From Pseudoalteromonas sp. G4 (GTDB taxonomy: Bacteria; Pseudomonadota; Gammaproteobacteria; Enterobacterales; Alteromonadaceae): a stretch of 59,475 bases of DNA. The DNA is taken from the NCBI RefSeq assembly GCF_028875915.1, contig NZ_JAPEHW010000017.1, positions 1 to 59,475 on the forward strand. The letters run 5' to 3'. Every line of letters begins with the position of its first letter. Position 1 is the first letter of the stretch. The notes under the pieces are model-generated. The model saw only the letters and a program-made list of their open reading frames with translations. It searched no databases and was not told the DNA's origin. Below, piece after piece: positions 40,061 to 49,242 of the stretch. The position numbers were made by a program, and so were the translations under genes.

Positions 40061-41104
40061 ATGACAAAATCACTTTTTGACAAAGTGCAGCTTAATGCCG
40101 AAATAACCTTAGAAAATCGTATTTTAATGGCACCTTTAACCCGTTGTATGGCAGATGAAAACTTGGTGCCAACACAGCAAATGGCAGATTATTATGCCAA
40201 AAGAGCCGAAGCGGGACTGATTATTTCAGAAGCAACAATTATTCGTGCTGATGGTCAAGGCTACCCTAATACTCCTGGTATTTTTACAGCTGAACAAATT
40301 CAGGGCTGGCAACGTGTTACACAAGCCGTACATAACAATGGCGGAAAAATTTTTGTACAGCTTTGGCATACAGGCCGCGTAGCACACCCGCATTTTTTCA
40401 ATGGTGATACTGTTGTTGCACCAAGTGCGTTAAAAGTTGATGGCACGGTGCCGCGCATGCGTGAATTAGAATATATCACCCCAACCCCATTAAGTGAGTG
40501 CCAAATTGAGCAATTAGTAAATGACTATGCACAAGCAGCCAGCAATGCAATTGATGCTGGGTTTGATGGTGTAGAAATTCATGGTGCAAATGGCTATTTA
40601 ATTGACCAGTTTTTACACTTTGATAGTAACCAACGCGATGACCAATTTGGTGGTAATCCTCAAAATATGTCTCGATTTGCACTACTTGTTGTTGATGCCA
40701 TAAGCAACCGTATTGGTGCTAAGCGCACAGCCCTTCGTGTTTCTCCAGGTGCCTATTTTAATATTTCTCCGGACCCACGTGATCGGTCAGTATTTGATTA
40801 TCTTTTAAATGAACTGGCAGATCGTGAACTTGCTTATTTGCATATCGGTATCTTTGATGATGCGCTTGAGTTTGATTATTTAGATGGCCGAGTATCAGAC
40901 TATGTACGTAAAAACTACCCGCATACATTAGTTGGTGTTGGCGGCTTTACTGCAGAAACCGGCCTAGAGGCAATAAATCAAGGACGATTTGATTTACTGG
41001 CCATTGGTCGTCCATTTATTGCGAATCCTGATTATGTTGCAAAAGTTAAATCAGGTAACGAGGTCGTTGCATATAACGATGAAATGCTAAAAGAATTGAT
41101 TTAA
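40061..41104 (+). CDS. old yellow enzyme-family alkene reductase (NemA-like)
   Basis: A 347-residue FMN-dependent TIM-barrel enzyme that reduces the C=C bond of unsaturated carbonyls and nitro compounds with NADPH. Clear family features are 'ENRILMAPLTRCMADENLVPT', 'FVQLWHTGRVAHP', 'GFDGVEIHGANGYLIDQFLHFDSNQRDDQFGG' (His and Asn substrate ligands plus the FMN region) and 'FDLLAIGRPFIANPDYV'. Control by a cysteine-rich TetR repressor through three operators implies induction by reactive electrophiles, as known for the nemRA pair of E. coli. A terminator follows. Confidence 0.95.
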   Translation: MTKSLFDKVQLNAEITLENRILMAPLTRCMADENLVPTQQMADYYAKRAEAGLIISEATIIRADGQGYPNTPGIFTAEQIQGWQRVTQAVHNNGGKIFVQLWHTGRVAHPHFFNGDTVVAPSALKVDGTVPRMRELEYITPTPLSECQIEQLVNDYAQAASNAIDAGFDGVEIHGANGYLIDQFLHFDSNQRDDQFGGNPQNMSRFALLVVDAISNRIGAKRTALRVSPGAYFNISPDPRDRSVFDYLLNELADRELAYLHIGIFDDALEFDYLDGRVSDYVRKNYPHTLVGVGGFTAETGLEAINQGRFDLLAIGRPFIANPDYVAKVKSGNEVVAYNDEMLKELI

Positions 41105-41112
41105 TCGTTTAC

Positions 41113-41139
41113 AAAAAGGCATGTTTTACATGCCTTTTT
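41113..41139 (+). terminator. intrinsic terminator of the old yellow enzyme gene
   Basis: AAAAAGGCATG pairs with CATGCCTTTTT around a five-base loop; it starts eight bases after the stop codon. Confidence 0.9.
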
Positions 41140-41216
41140 AGTTATTAAACGTAATTTCGAAATTTAATGCGCCCTAGATAGGTCTTGTTTGTAACCTTAA
41201 CAATAGGACTTACTAA

Positions 41217-41840
41217 ATGCGAAATTTCCTTATCTTTCTTTTTGTACTTATACCTAACCTTGTTTTTGCCAAATCAATTGCCGAATCAAGTGATACAGTC
41301 TCGCCATTATTGAATGGACAACTCATACCAAATATTAACGTTACAACGCTAGATGGCAGTAGCCAAACGCTCTCAGCTTACTTGGATAATCAAATGACTA
41401 TTTTATTTTTTTACCGCGGTGGCTGGTGCCCATTTTGTAATACACAAATGGGACAGCTCAAAAAAATAGAACCTAAGTTAAAAGCAATGGGTTATAAATT
41501 AGTTGGTGTATCTACAGATGCCCCGCAGGATTTACAAAAAAGCATTTCGAAAATGGCTTTACAGTATGATTTATTATCTGATTTTAACAGTGAGCTGAGC
41601 CAAGCGTTTGGTCTTGCATTTTTTACCGATGAAGCAACGACAAAACGCTATGTTAAACGCCTAGATTTAACCAACCCGCTTAAGAAAAATGGATCGGGTG
41701 ATGCTCGTTTAGTTTTACCTGTCCCTGCAATATACTTAATCGATGAAAATGGTCTAGTTCAATTCAATTATGTTAATCCAAACTTTAAAGTAAGGCTGCA
41801 CGAAGAAGTTTTGCTTAAAGCTGCTGAAATTTATCAATAA
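41217..41840 (+). CDS. exported AhpC/TSA-type peroxiredoxin-like protein
   Basis: A 207-residue protein with a signal peptide (1-18, ending 'VFAKS'). The thioredoxin-fold core carries 'ILFFYRGGWCPFCNTQMGQL', where Cys-Pro-Phe-Cys resembles the peroxiredoxin-like (PRX_like2) active site. The rest, 'LVGVSTDAPQDLQKSISKM' and 'AIYLIDENGLVQFNYVNPNFKVRL', fits the same family. It probably reduces peroxides or disulfides in the periplasm. AGGA supports the ATG. It is a single gene; the terminator at 41113 separates it from the old yellow enzyme gene. Confidence 0.88.
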   Translation: MRNFLIFLFVLIPNLVFAKSIAESSDTVSPLLNGQLIPNINVTTLDGSSQTLSAYLDNQMTILFFYRGGWCPFCNTQMGQLKKIEPKLKAMGYKLVGVSTDAPQDLQKSISKMALQYDLLSDFNSELSQAFGLAFFTDEATTKRYVKRLDLTNPLKKNGSGDARLVLPVPAIYLIDENGLVQFNYVNPNFKVRLHEEVLLKAAEIYQ

Positions 41841-41920
41841 ACAGCAATTTTAATACTACAAATTAAAGCTTAACTATACTTATTGGCAAATTGATATGTT
41901 TTTATCCAATGGAATTGTAA

Positions 41921-42799
41921 ATGGCACACAGCCAAACAAGCTCACAAAATCAAGCATGCGATTTGCCAATTTTACCAACAATACTTGTCGAATTGATGAG
42001 TATTCCACAAGATGATGCTGACTATTTTTCAAAAATTGAAAAACTTGCTGAGCGTGATCCGCCTCTCGCACTCAAAATTATTCAACTCAGTAACACTGCC
42101 AAACACGCAAGTGTAAAACCCATTCGCAGTATCAAAGAGGCAATAGTGAGAATGGGCAGTAAAGAAGTATTTAACTTAATTAACCTAGTGGCATTAACAA
42201 AAGTCTTTGTACCTACCAGTAACTTTGAAAAAGAGCTATGGCGCCAATCACTTATTTCTGCAGAACTATTAAAAACAACTTATGAGATTTTGCTTCGTAA
42301 CGTGATTACGGCAGACATGGCTTATTTAGTTGGTTTATTACACGACATTGAAATTACACTAAATCATAAGCATTATGTAAAAGATTTTGAGCATTTAAGC
42401 GACTTAAGCTGGTATTTACCAAAGCCCTATCAAAAGCATCGGATAGCATATTTGCTACGTCAACATGCTTTTAACGGCGCAAAAGTATGTAAACATTGGC
42501 ACATTCCAAGCCCTATTCCTGAAATTATTTATTTCCATCATCATGATGTTTTGCCCGAAAAGTTTAAACAGTTTACGCCATTGCTTGAAACCATTCGCAG
42601 AGTACAGTTTTGTGATCTAGTGACCCAAACTTATTGCCAATGTAATGAATTGAATATTCAAGAAATCCAATCTCTTATTGATAAAAGCAAGATTCTTACT
42701 GACTGGCAATCTCACTACAACAACTTTAATTTGTTGTATGACGCTATACCAAGCGCACTAAATACTGCAAACCAAAAATACGCAATGTTAGCAATTTAA
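41921..42799 (+). CDS. HDOD-domain protein
   Basis: A 292-residue protein. The HDOD fold covers most of the chain: 'LPTILVELMSIPQDDADYFSKIEKLAERDPPLALKIIQLSN' near the start, 'IKEAIVRMGSKEVFNLINLVAL', then 'MAYLVGLLHDIEI' and 'GAKVCKHWHIPSPIPEIIYFHH'. HDOD proteins link signalling proteins and c-di-GMP or kinase outputs; they have no known catalysis. It lies before a sensor kinase gene with a 116-base gap, so co-regulation is possible. The start has only a weak binding site (GGA). Confidence 0.85.
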   Translation: MAHSQTSSQNQACDLPILPTILVELMSIPQDDADYFSKIEKLAERDPPLALKIIQLSNTAKHASVKPIRSIKEAIVRMGSKEVFNLINLVALTKVFVPTSNFEKELWRQSLISAELLKTTYEILLRNVITADMAYLVGLLHDIEITLNHKHYVKDFEHLSDLSWYLPKPYQKHRIAYLLRQHAFNGAKVCKHWHIPSPIPEIIYFHHHDVLPEKFKQFTPLLETIRRVQFCDLVTQTYCQCNELNIQEIQSLIDKSKILTDWQSHYNNFNLLYDAIPSALNTANQKYAMLAI

Positions 42800-42915
42800 A
42801 TAAAATTGTATGTGCTATGACTGTTTTATTAGTACTTATATGAAGGCTTAAATGCGTTTGTTTACAGCAGGATAAATTGTCCTACACTTTAATAAAACAC
42901 TCACTCTCGTAGCTT

Positions 42916-44727
42916 ATGAAATTAAAAACAGCTTTTATTAGCTCACAAATCGCCCTTTTGATTAGCTTCTTTGTTGTTTTAATCTCCGGTGCCATTATCT
43001 ATCACAACGTTACAAATCACTATCAAGTTACCCAAACTCTTAATGATTATAAGCAAATTCTATCGGATACCATTAACCTTCAACACGAGTTTACCCTTGA
43101 CCGTGACGAACAAATGCAAGATTGGTCAACGGAACAGTTTGCCGATTTTTCTCAAATACATTTTGAGTTATTACAACTAGTTAAGCACAACGAAATAGCA
43201 GAACGTTTGCTTATGCAAATACAAGAAGCGGTAAGAAATTTTGAACAAAACTTACGCTTGCAGCTATCTATTCAAAAAAAATTAGGGTTTGACGAAGACC
43301 AAGGGATCAGGGGGAATTTCCGTAATTCTATTCATGCTATACAAAACGTTAGCCAGCAAATAAACGACCAAAAACTTGAGCTATTAATTTTAGAATTAAG
43401 AAGACGTGAAAAAGATTACTTATTACGCTGGAAACCAAAATATTTAGAATTGCACAAAGAAATTTTGGTTGAGTTAAAAGTGTATTTGCAAACTCACGAT
43501 AATCCTTCAAAAGAAGAACTGCTTACTTATTTAAAAGAATATGATGTTAACTTTACCCAATATACAGCTTTTTTAGAGCAAATAGGTCAAGCATCCGCAA
43601 AAGGCCTTGCTGGTAAAAACAAGTTGCTATCGCAAGTTATTAACGAGCGCTACACCAATCTTTCGCTTTACTTGAACAAACAATCTATTGATAGCAGCAA
43701 AGAAACACTTATTCTAACCTTTTCCATCACTTTTATCTTTTTAGCATTAAGTTTAGCGGGCTCGTTCTTTATCAATAAACGGATTGGCTATGGCTTATTT
43801 AAACTAAACAGTTTTATTACGGCAATTTGCCAGTCTGATAGCTTTTCGATGCGTACCAATTTACGTGGTGACGATGAAGTCACTGACCTTGCAAAAAATA
43901 TAGATAAATTACTTACCCATATTGAAGAATTAATAAATCGTCTCAACCTTGCACAAAAACGTTTGATTGAAGATGCCAAAATGGCGAGTTTAGGTTCGAT
44001 GGTGAAAGGTTTTGCCCACGAACTAAATACCCCACTTGGTATTGCAATTACAAGCGAATCACACTTGCGCGAACAAGTGGAACATTTAAAACAAGCATTT
44101 GACCAAGGCACATTACAAAAAAACACCCTTCAACAAATGATTTCGGATGCGGATAATTGCCTAAGCTTAATGGAATCAAACCTTAACCGCTCGGCCAGTT
44201 TAATTAATAGCTTTAAGCAAGTTGCTTCGCATCAAGAATACGATGAACTGGTTGAATTTAATGTAGAAACATTTTTAACAAATTTATTCTCAAGTCTAAA
44301 ACATGAACTTGAAAAGTACGATGTTGCTTATTCAATTGATGTTACAAACGGCTTAGTGGTGCGCAGTTATTTAGGGGCTTTCAATCAGATATTTACTATT
44401 TTGATCATTAATAGCCTTCGCCATGGTGCTCGTGACAATGAAAAACTAAATATTGAAATTGTTGCCAAGATGGTTGGCGCTAGTTTGCATTTTAGGTATA
44501 TCGATGATGGTGTTGGCGTTAAAGAAGATTTACTGGACAAAATTTTTGAGCCATTTGTTACAACCAAACGCGCAAAGGGAGGTACAGGACTTGGCCTTAG
44601 CATTGTTTATAATTTGGTAACACAAAGGCTTAATGGTGAAATCGAGTTTCAAAGTATTGAAGGCGATGGTGTGTGTATTTATCTGCATTTTGATGAGGTT
44701 GATTATAGTCTTAAATTTGAAGAATAA
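42916..44727 (+). CDS. membrane sensor histidine kinase
   Basis: A 603-residue protein. Membrane segments at about 9-30 and 263-285 bracket a helical extracytoplasmic sensor domain. A HAMP-like stretch follows, then the H-box 'KGFAHELNTPLGIAIT' with His368, and a HATPase domain with 'IINSLRHGA', 'DDGVGVKEDLLDKIFEPF' and 'GGTGLGLSIVYNLV'. There is no receiver domain and no adjacent response regulator, so it is an orphan kinase. It is flanked by an HDOD gene and by a protein of unknown function, all on one strand. Confidence 0.9.
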   Translation: MKLKTAFISSQIALLISFFVVLISGAIIYHNVTNHYQVTQTLNDYKQILSDTINLQHEFTLDRDEQMQDWSTEQFADFSQIHFELLQLVKHNEIAERLLMQIQEAVRNFEQNLRLQLSIQKKLGFDEDQGIRGNFRNSIHAIQNVSQQINDQKLELLILELRRREKDYLLRWKPKYLELHKEILVELKVYLQTHDNPSKEELLTYLKEYDVNFTQYTAFLEQIGQASAKGLAGKNKLLSQVINERYTNLSLYLNKQSIDSSKETLILTFSITFIFLALSLAGSFFINKRIGYGLFKLNSFITAICQSDSFSMRTNLRGDDEVTDLAKNIDKLLTHIEELINRLNLAQKRLIEDAKMASLGSMVKGFAHELNTPLGIAITSESHLREQVEHLKQAFDQGTLQKNTLQQMISDADNCLSLMESNLNRSASLINSFKQVASHQEYDELVEFNVETFLTNLFSSLKHELEKYDVAYSIDVTNGLVVRSYLGAFNQIFTILIINSLRHGARDNEKLNIEIVAKMVGASLHFRYIDDGVGVKEDLLDKIFEPFVTTKRAKGGTGLGLSIVYNLVTQRLNGEIEFQSIEGDGVCIYLHFDEVDYSLKFEE

Positions 44728-44807
44728 ATGTCAGCAAAAGAAATCTAACTGAGTAAGCGTCATTTTTATGTTAGGCTGAGCTTGTTTGAAAACAACATAA
44801 TTAAGCT

Positions 44808-45509
44808 ATGGATAAATCAGTAACTCAGTTTGTTAATTTACTTAAGCAAAGTGATTTAGCAGCGCTGAAAATATTTTACCAACAACAGCCTGAAGCGACT
44901 CAAACAAAGCTACAACTTTTTTTAGCTTTACAAGCAAGTAAAAGCACAGATACTTTTGATTACTTTCAATTACTCAGCGTTAAACTATCTGATGGTAAAA
45001 GAGTACCATTAGAGTTGATTTCACAAATAAAAAATATTAACAGCCTTTCTTTCTTTACCCCGTTATTACAAACAATGGCTAATTTTGCAGTGCAAGATAA
45101 TAAAAAGCGCAATGTACTTCATTACCTGTTTGTAGCTAGAGGTTCATCTGAGTGTGTGCCATTTACTTATTTAAGATCGTTATTATTATTTGAAAGTAAC
45201 TTATTTTTACCAAAAGCATTAATACAAACTGAGTCGAATAACTTAACGCCACTTGAGTGTTATTTACATTTAAATATTCAGGGAAACGTTTTGCCTGATC
45301 ACGAACTAACGGCATTTATGGCCCTAATTGAAATAGAGCAATCACAACGGCCTGTTACTTCTGAAAACTTAACGTTAGCACGCACACGCTTTCAAAAACA
45401 ATTAAATGATTTTGAATTAAGTGAAGGGTATATAGAGCAAAAAGCGCTTTTATTGGCGAGTTATTACGGTGTTTCAATCAACGATATTAAATTAAACATT
45501 AAATTCTAA
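44808..45509 (+). CDS. hypothetical protein downstream of the sensor kinase
   Basis: A 233-residue soluble protein without signal peptide or membrane segment, made almost entirely of helices. A repeated pattern of short leucine-rich helix pairs ('DLAALKIFYQQQPEATQTKLQLFLALQ', 'RNVLHYLFVARGSSE', 'LTPLECYLHLNIQGN') is suggestive of ankyrin-like repeats but too poor to assign. It lies 80 bases after the kinase stop on the same strand and is followed by a strong hairpin. It may be the kinase's partner, but I do not recognise the family. Confidence 0.55.
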   Translation: MDKSVTQFVNLLKQSDLAALKIFYQQQPEATQTKLQLFLALQASKSTDTFDYFQLLSVKLSDGKRVPLELISQIKNINSLSFFTPLLQTMANFAVQDNKKRNVLHYLFVARGSSECVPFTYLRSLLLFESNLFLPKALIQTESNNLTPLECYLHLNIQGNVLPDHELTAFMALIEIEQSQRPVTSENLTLARTRFQKQLNDFELSEGYIEQKALLLASYYGVSINDIKLNIKF

Positions 45510-45528
45510 AAGAGTTATTTGGTTAGCG

Positions 45529-45564
45529 TAATCTCGTTATGATAAAACAACCATAACGAGATTA
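45529..45564. terminator. terminator-like hairpin between convergent genes
   Basis: TAATCTCGTTATG (45529-45541) pairs perfectly with CATAACGAGATTA (45552-45564), a 13-bp stem between the convergent genes ending at 45509 and 45616. It lacks a clear T-run. Confidence 0.6.
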
Positions 45565-45615
45565 AGTTGCTATTTAAATAGTGCTAGCTAATACCAGCCT
45601 ACTTTAGTTTATGTT

Positions 45616-47346
45616 CTACAAGGTATTATTTACCCAACGACCTTTATACACTACTGCATTCACTTTAATGTCTTTTAGTTTAATAGGCTCGATGTTAAAA
45701 GGGTCTTCTTCTAAAATTGTGAAGTTGGCTGTTTTTCCCACTTTTATTGAGCCAATAAATTTTTCTTGATTAAGCGTTCTTGCTGCATCTAATGTGATTG
45801 CTTTCATAGCCGTAAATACATCAATGCGTTGTTCTTGCGATAATGCATTTCCTTCAGCAACAACTCGATTTACCGCCGTCCATGCTAATGTTAGTGGCTC
45901 AGCAGGTGCCATAGCAAAATCAGAGTGAAATGAAACTGGTATATTGCGTTTTGATAGTTCTTTAATTTGTACCAGGTTCTCAGCACGCTCTTTACCAAGA
46001 CCGACTTCAGAATATTTAGTTGCAAGAGCCCATAAATAATAAGGGTTAACTGACGTTTCAATATTTAGTTTTTTAATTTGCTCTGCTAAATCTGCGTCAA
46101 AATAGCCCATATGATGAAGCGTAAAACGGTGGTCTTCTCTAGGTAACGCCTGCTGATCTTTAATATTGAAATCTAATACCTGTTGAATACCTTTATCGCC
46201 ATTTGCATGCACATGAATTTGATAGCCTTTATTCCAATAGAAAGATAACTGCTCTTGAAATAAATCAAGCGGAGTCATCCATTCGCCTTTGAACTTGTTG
46301 CTCAAATACGGTGCTTTCATCTGCATTGCTAAAGAATAAATGGCGCCATCTGAAAACAACTTAACTTGCTTTGGTGCAAAAGTAATATTGTGGGTATTGT
46401 ATTTTTCAGGCAGCTTGCTCATGGCAACTTCAGCCTTTTCATTACTGCCACCCGCCATAGTGTAGAGTTGCGTACCATTTGGAATAAGCAAAACATCATA
46501 AGGTGGATTAGTATCCATTTCTTTTTTAAGTAAGCTATATTCCATATTAAAATCAGAACTTGGGAAACCTGGTTCGCTTACCGTTGTGATGCCATTTTTA
46601 AGCATCAACTGTGACATCAAGTTTAAGCCTTCACTATAACTTTCTGGGTTAAGTAAGTAAGGCGCAATTTTAGGCACTAACGCAAGCCAACCACCTTCAT
46701 AAAAGTGCCCTTTTTGCCAATTAACCTGTTTATTACCAGTAAAATCATCTTCCTTAATTTTGAACAGTTTTATTGCTGCATCGTTAATAAAAATTTCGTG
46801 AAAAGAGCGGTGGATAATGCCAACAGGTTTATCACTTGCTAATTTATTCAGTACATCTCGATTAAGTTCACCATGCCACAGTTGATGATAACCCCAAATA
46901 AAATGCATTTGGCCAGGCGATGCCTTAGCAATTGAGTCTTTTATCCCTTCAATAAATGCTTCTGGGGTTTTTGCCGCTTTTGTAACACCATTTGGTTTAT
47001 TCCAGGCATGTGGGGCAACAGTGTCATTCGGTAGCATTAATGCAGCAATTGAGGGGTGTAGATGGGGTTCAATAAACCCAGGCATCATGGTCTTGCCTTT
47101 TAAATCAACCATAGATACCTTGCCATGAAGATGTTTTTTAACATCATTTAGCTTGCCTACTTGCGTAATCTTGTCATTTTCAACTAAAACAGCATCTACA
47201 TACTGTGGCTTTTGACCTTCCATAGTGATAATTTTGCCGCCACTATAAAGTACTTGTTCAGTTTGTTTAGTTGCAGGCTCTGCATAAAGAAATGGAATAT
47301 TGAATACACCCAGCATCAATAACGATGCTTTCGTTAACTTTTTCAT
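45616..47346 (-). CDS. exported amidohydrolase (YtcJ-like)
   Basis: A 576-residue protein with a signal peptide (1-22). It is a metal-dependent amidohydrolase of the YtcJ type: 'LKGKTMMPGFIEPHLHPS' gives the first His-x-His, 'VHANGDKGIQ' and 'HHMGYFDADL' further metal ligands, and 'SFHSDFAMAP' the final aspartate. 'VGKTANFTILEEDPFNI' closes the chain as in the family. Its substrate is unknown; exported members are thought to act on amides or N-formyl compounds in the periplasm. A strong GGAGGG precedes the ATG. It is a single gene. Confidence 0.88.
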   Translation of the reverse strand: MKKLTKASLLMLGVFNIPFLYAEPATKQTEQVLYSGGKIITMEGQKPQYVDAVLVENDKITQVGKLNDVKKHLHGKVSMVDLKGKTMMPGFIEPHLHPSIAALMLPNDTVAPHAWNKPNGVTKAAKTPEAFIEGIKDSIAKASPGQMHFIWGYHQLWHGELNRDVLNKLASDKPVGIIHRSFHEIFINDAAIKLFKIKEDDFTGNKQVNWQKGHFYEGGWLALVPKIAPYLLNPESYSEGLNLMSQLMLKNGITTVSEPGFPSSDFNMEYSLLKKEMDTNPPYDVLLIPNGTQLYTMAGGSNEKAEVAMSKLPEKYNTHNITFAPKQVKLFSDGAIYSLAMQMKAPYLSNKFKGEWMTPLDLFQEQLSFYWNKGYQIHVHANGDKGIQQVLDFNIKDQQALPREDHRFTLHHMGYFDADLAEQIKKLNIETSVNPYYLWALATKYSEVGLGKERAENLVQIKELSKRNIPVSFHSDFAMAPAEPLTLAWTAVNRVVAEGNALSQEQRIDVFTAMKAITLDAARTLNQEKFIGSIKVGKTANFTILEEDPFNIEPIKLKDIKVNAVVYKGRWVNNTL

Positions 47347-47991
47347 AGTCCCTCCATGAGACAGGTTTGTATTGAATTTACCTAATAAAAAACAGTTTCT
47401 ATTTTAGTAACTAACATAAACAAATAGTATGAAAATTCAACGTTTATTTGATTTCACTCAAGCCATATTAAAAGAACGACTTGATACGTTATTAACAAAA
47501 ACGATCTTCAGCTTGTAATATTTACGCTATGACTAAGCATTTGATTTGGAAAATGAGAGTTGGTGAGGGTTAACACACCCGTTAAACTAACCGAAAACGT
47601 TATAAATCTGCAAATTTCAAAGCTAATAAAAAGCCCTTATCAATTTATACCGAGAATATTTAATAAATAGCGTAGTAGCGATTTATATATCCTATTTATG
47701 CCACTTAGTTACGCTAGTTGCACTTAAAGATAATGATTTTTATGATGAAAATTTTGGCTGTAAGTAGGACCATATGGATCATTTAGATAAGTGTGTTAAT
47801 TCCGATATCTCTGATACCTATTAAAACATCTAAATTATGATAAACAGATTGTAAGGATTGAAGATACTATTCATTGTGTCTTTAATTTATACGAACAATA
47901 TAACCTCCATTACTGCTTTCTATGCCTTGAATTCATACTCGCAGATTAGCTTCATTGTACTAAACTCAATAATTAAACATAGGAATTAGCA
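47347..47991. other. long non-coding gap
   Basis: About 645 AT-rich bases between the divergent amidohydrolase gene and a small gene at 47992. The only short frames are unconvincing (for example 29 codons at 47429-47518). I see no tRNA, no strong hairpin with a T-run and no clear repeat. A promoter for each flanking gene must lie here. Confidence 0.4.
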
Positions 47992-48216
47992 ATGTTAGAA
48001 CGTAGGGTAAAACAGCCAAAATTCAACGAGCATCAAAGCCGCTTAACCCCTTTTCAAAAAGTGGCTGTTATGGACTTATACAGTTACGGATATGATTTGG
48101 CTTTTGTGCGAAAAGAACAAGATGAAAGTATTGCGGTATTAACATTAGATGGCAACATAGCGATTGTACATGAAGATGGTGAAGTAGAGTCAGCTAACGA
48201 CTTGCCTATTCGTTAG
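47992..48216 (+). CDS. small hypothetical protein
   Basis: A 74-residue acidic protein with AGGAATT before the ATG. It reads 'LTPFQKVAVMDLYSYGYDLAFVRKEQDESIAVLTLDGNIAIVHEDGEV', a compact alpha-beta pattern without signal peptide, cysteine or known motif. I do not recognise the family with confidence. It converges with the cation transporter gene and overlaps its end by four bases. Confidence 0.7.
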   Translation: MLERRVKQPKFNEHQSRLTPFQKVAVMDLYSYGYDLAFVRKEQDESIAVLTLDGNIAIVHEDGEVESANDLPIR

Positions 48217-49100
48217 CAATGTTGACATTTATGCGCTTCAATCTGAAGTACACTTTCTTTAACTAAGAATTCTTTTAATAAACACTTTTCGACGGCTAAT
48301 TGGCAAAGTTCGTGGTGCATTTCTTTTGTGCAACTTGGTTTTAAAACAATATGTGCACCAACAATGGTTTTACTGCCCTTTTTGTCAACCGTTACGTTAT
48401 GCACACTACTAATATGCTCTAAACTAGACAGACGAGATTCAATTTTAGTTGCATCAGGTAATTCTCTATCCGATTCAAGCAAGCCTTCAATGCATTTTTT
48501 TATTACACGAAAACCAGTAATTAGTACAAAGCCAGCGATAAAGATACTAGAGAAAATATCGATATCCACCCAACCTGTAAAATAAATTACAATACCTGCG
48601 GCAAAAGTAAGTACCGTCGATAACAAGTCTAAGAAACTATGCAAGAACACAGCATAAACGTTTACACTTTCTTTGCGACCTTGATAAAGCACATATGCAG
48701 ATGCTGCGTGAAATAAAAAACCTAATCCAGATACTGCTGTCATTAAAAAAGTATCTACTTCATGGTTATGATTTTCATGATTTATTAATTTACTGGTACT
48801 GGCAAAAATAATCGTAGCGGCTATCGCTAAATAGAATATTCCATTTACTAAACCACCGATTAATTCGGCCTTTTTATAACCGGTGTTATAATTTTTAGCT
48901 AAATGAATAGCAATGCTCGATGCAATTAGCGCCACAACAAGCGAGCTGTTATGAACAAATAAATGCCCTGCATCCGCAAGTACAGCCATAGAATTGGCAA
49001 AAAATGACGCAATAAATTGGATCACCATAAATGTGCTAGTTATTGCAAGCGCAATTAAAAGACGACGCCTTGCAGTTTTATGGGTGGTGATGTCTGTCAT
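48213..49100 (-). CDS. CDF-family cation efflux transporter with altered metal site
   Basis: A 295-residue protein with six membrane segments and a cytoplasmic C-terminal domain, the layout of CzcD/ZitB-type zinc/proton antiporters. The first metal motif in TM2 reads 'DAGHLFVHNSS', so the usual His-x3-Asp is His46-x3-His50. In TM5 it is the normal His154-x3-Asp158 ('HSFLDLLSTV'). The C-terminus ends in 'HKCQHC', a possible metal-binding tail. The loop between TM3 and TM4 has 'NHENHNHE'. The changed TM2 site may alter metal choice. No clear ribosome binding site was seen. Confidence 0.88.
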   Translation of the reverse strand: MTDITTHKTARRRLLIALAITSTFMVIQFIASFFANSMAVLADAGHLFVHNSSLVVALIASSIAIHLAKNYNTGYKKAELIGGLVNGIFYLAIAATIIFASTSKLINHENHNHEVDTFLMTAVSGLGFLFHAASAYVLYQGRKESVNVYAVFLHSFLDLLSTVLTFAAGIVIYFTGWVDIDIFSSIFIAGFVLITGFRVIKKCIEGLLESDRELPDATKIESRLSSLEHISSVHNVTVDKKGSKTIVGAHIVLKPSCTKEMHHELCQLAVEKCLLKEFLVKESVLQIEAHKCQHC

Positions 49101-49242
49101 GAAAGGGAAATAAGCTAGAAACTAAAATGTTATATTGTCTCAATTATACCGTTTAGTTCAGACAAAATCACTCTAATCGCTTCTAAAAGCCAAAATAAAA
49201 TGATAGATTTTGCATATTGCATACAATAAAGAGAATTTTACT

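Noticed and set aside
47429..47518. 29-codon frame in the long gap
   Set aside because: It has no ribosome binding site, no known match, and a length expected by chance in AT-rich DNA.
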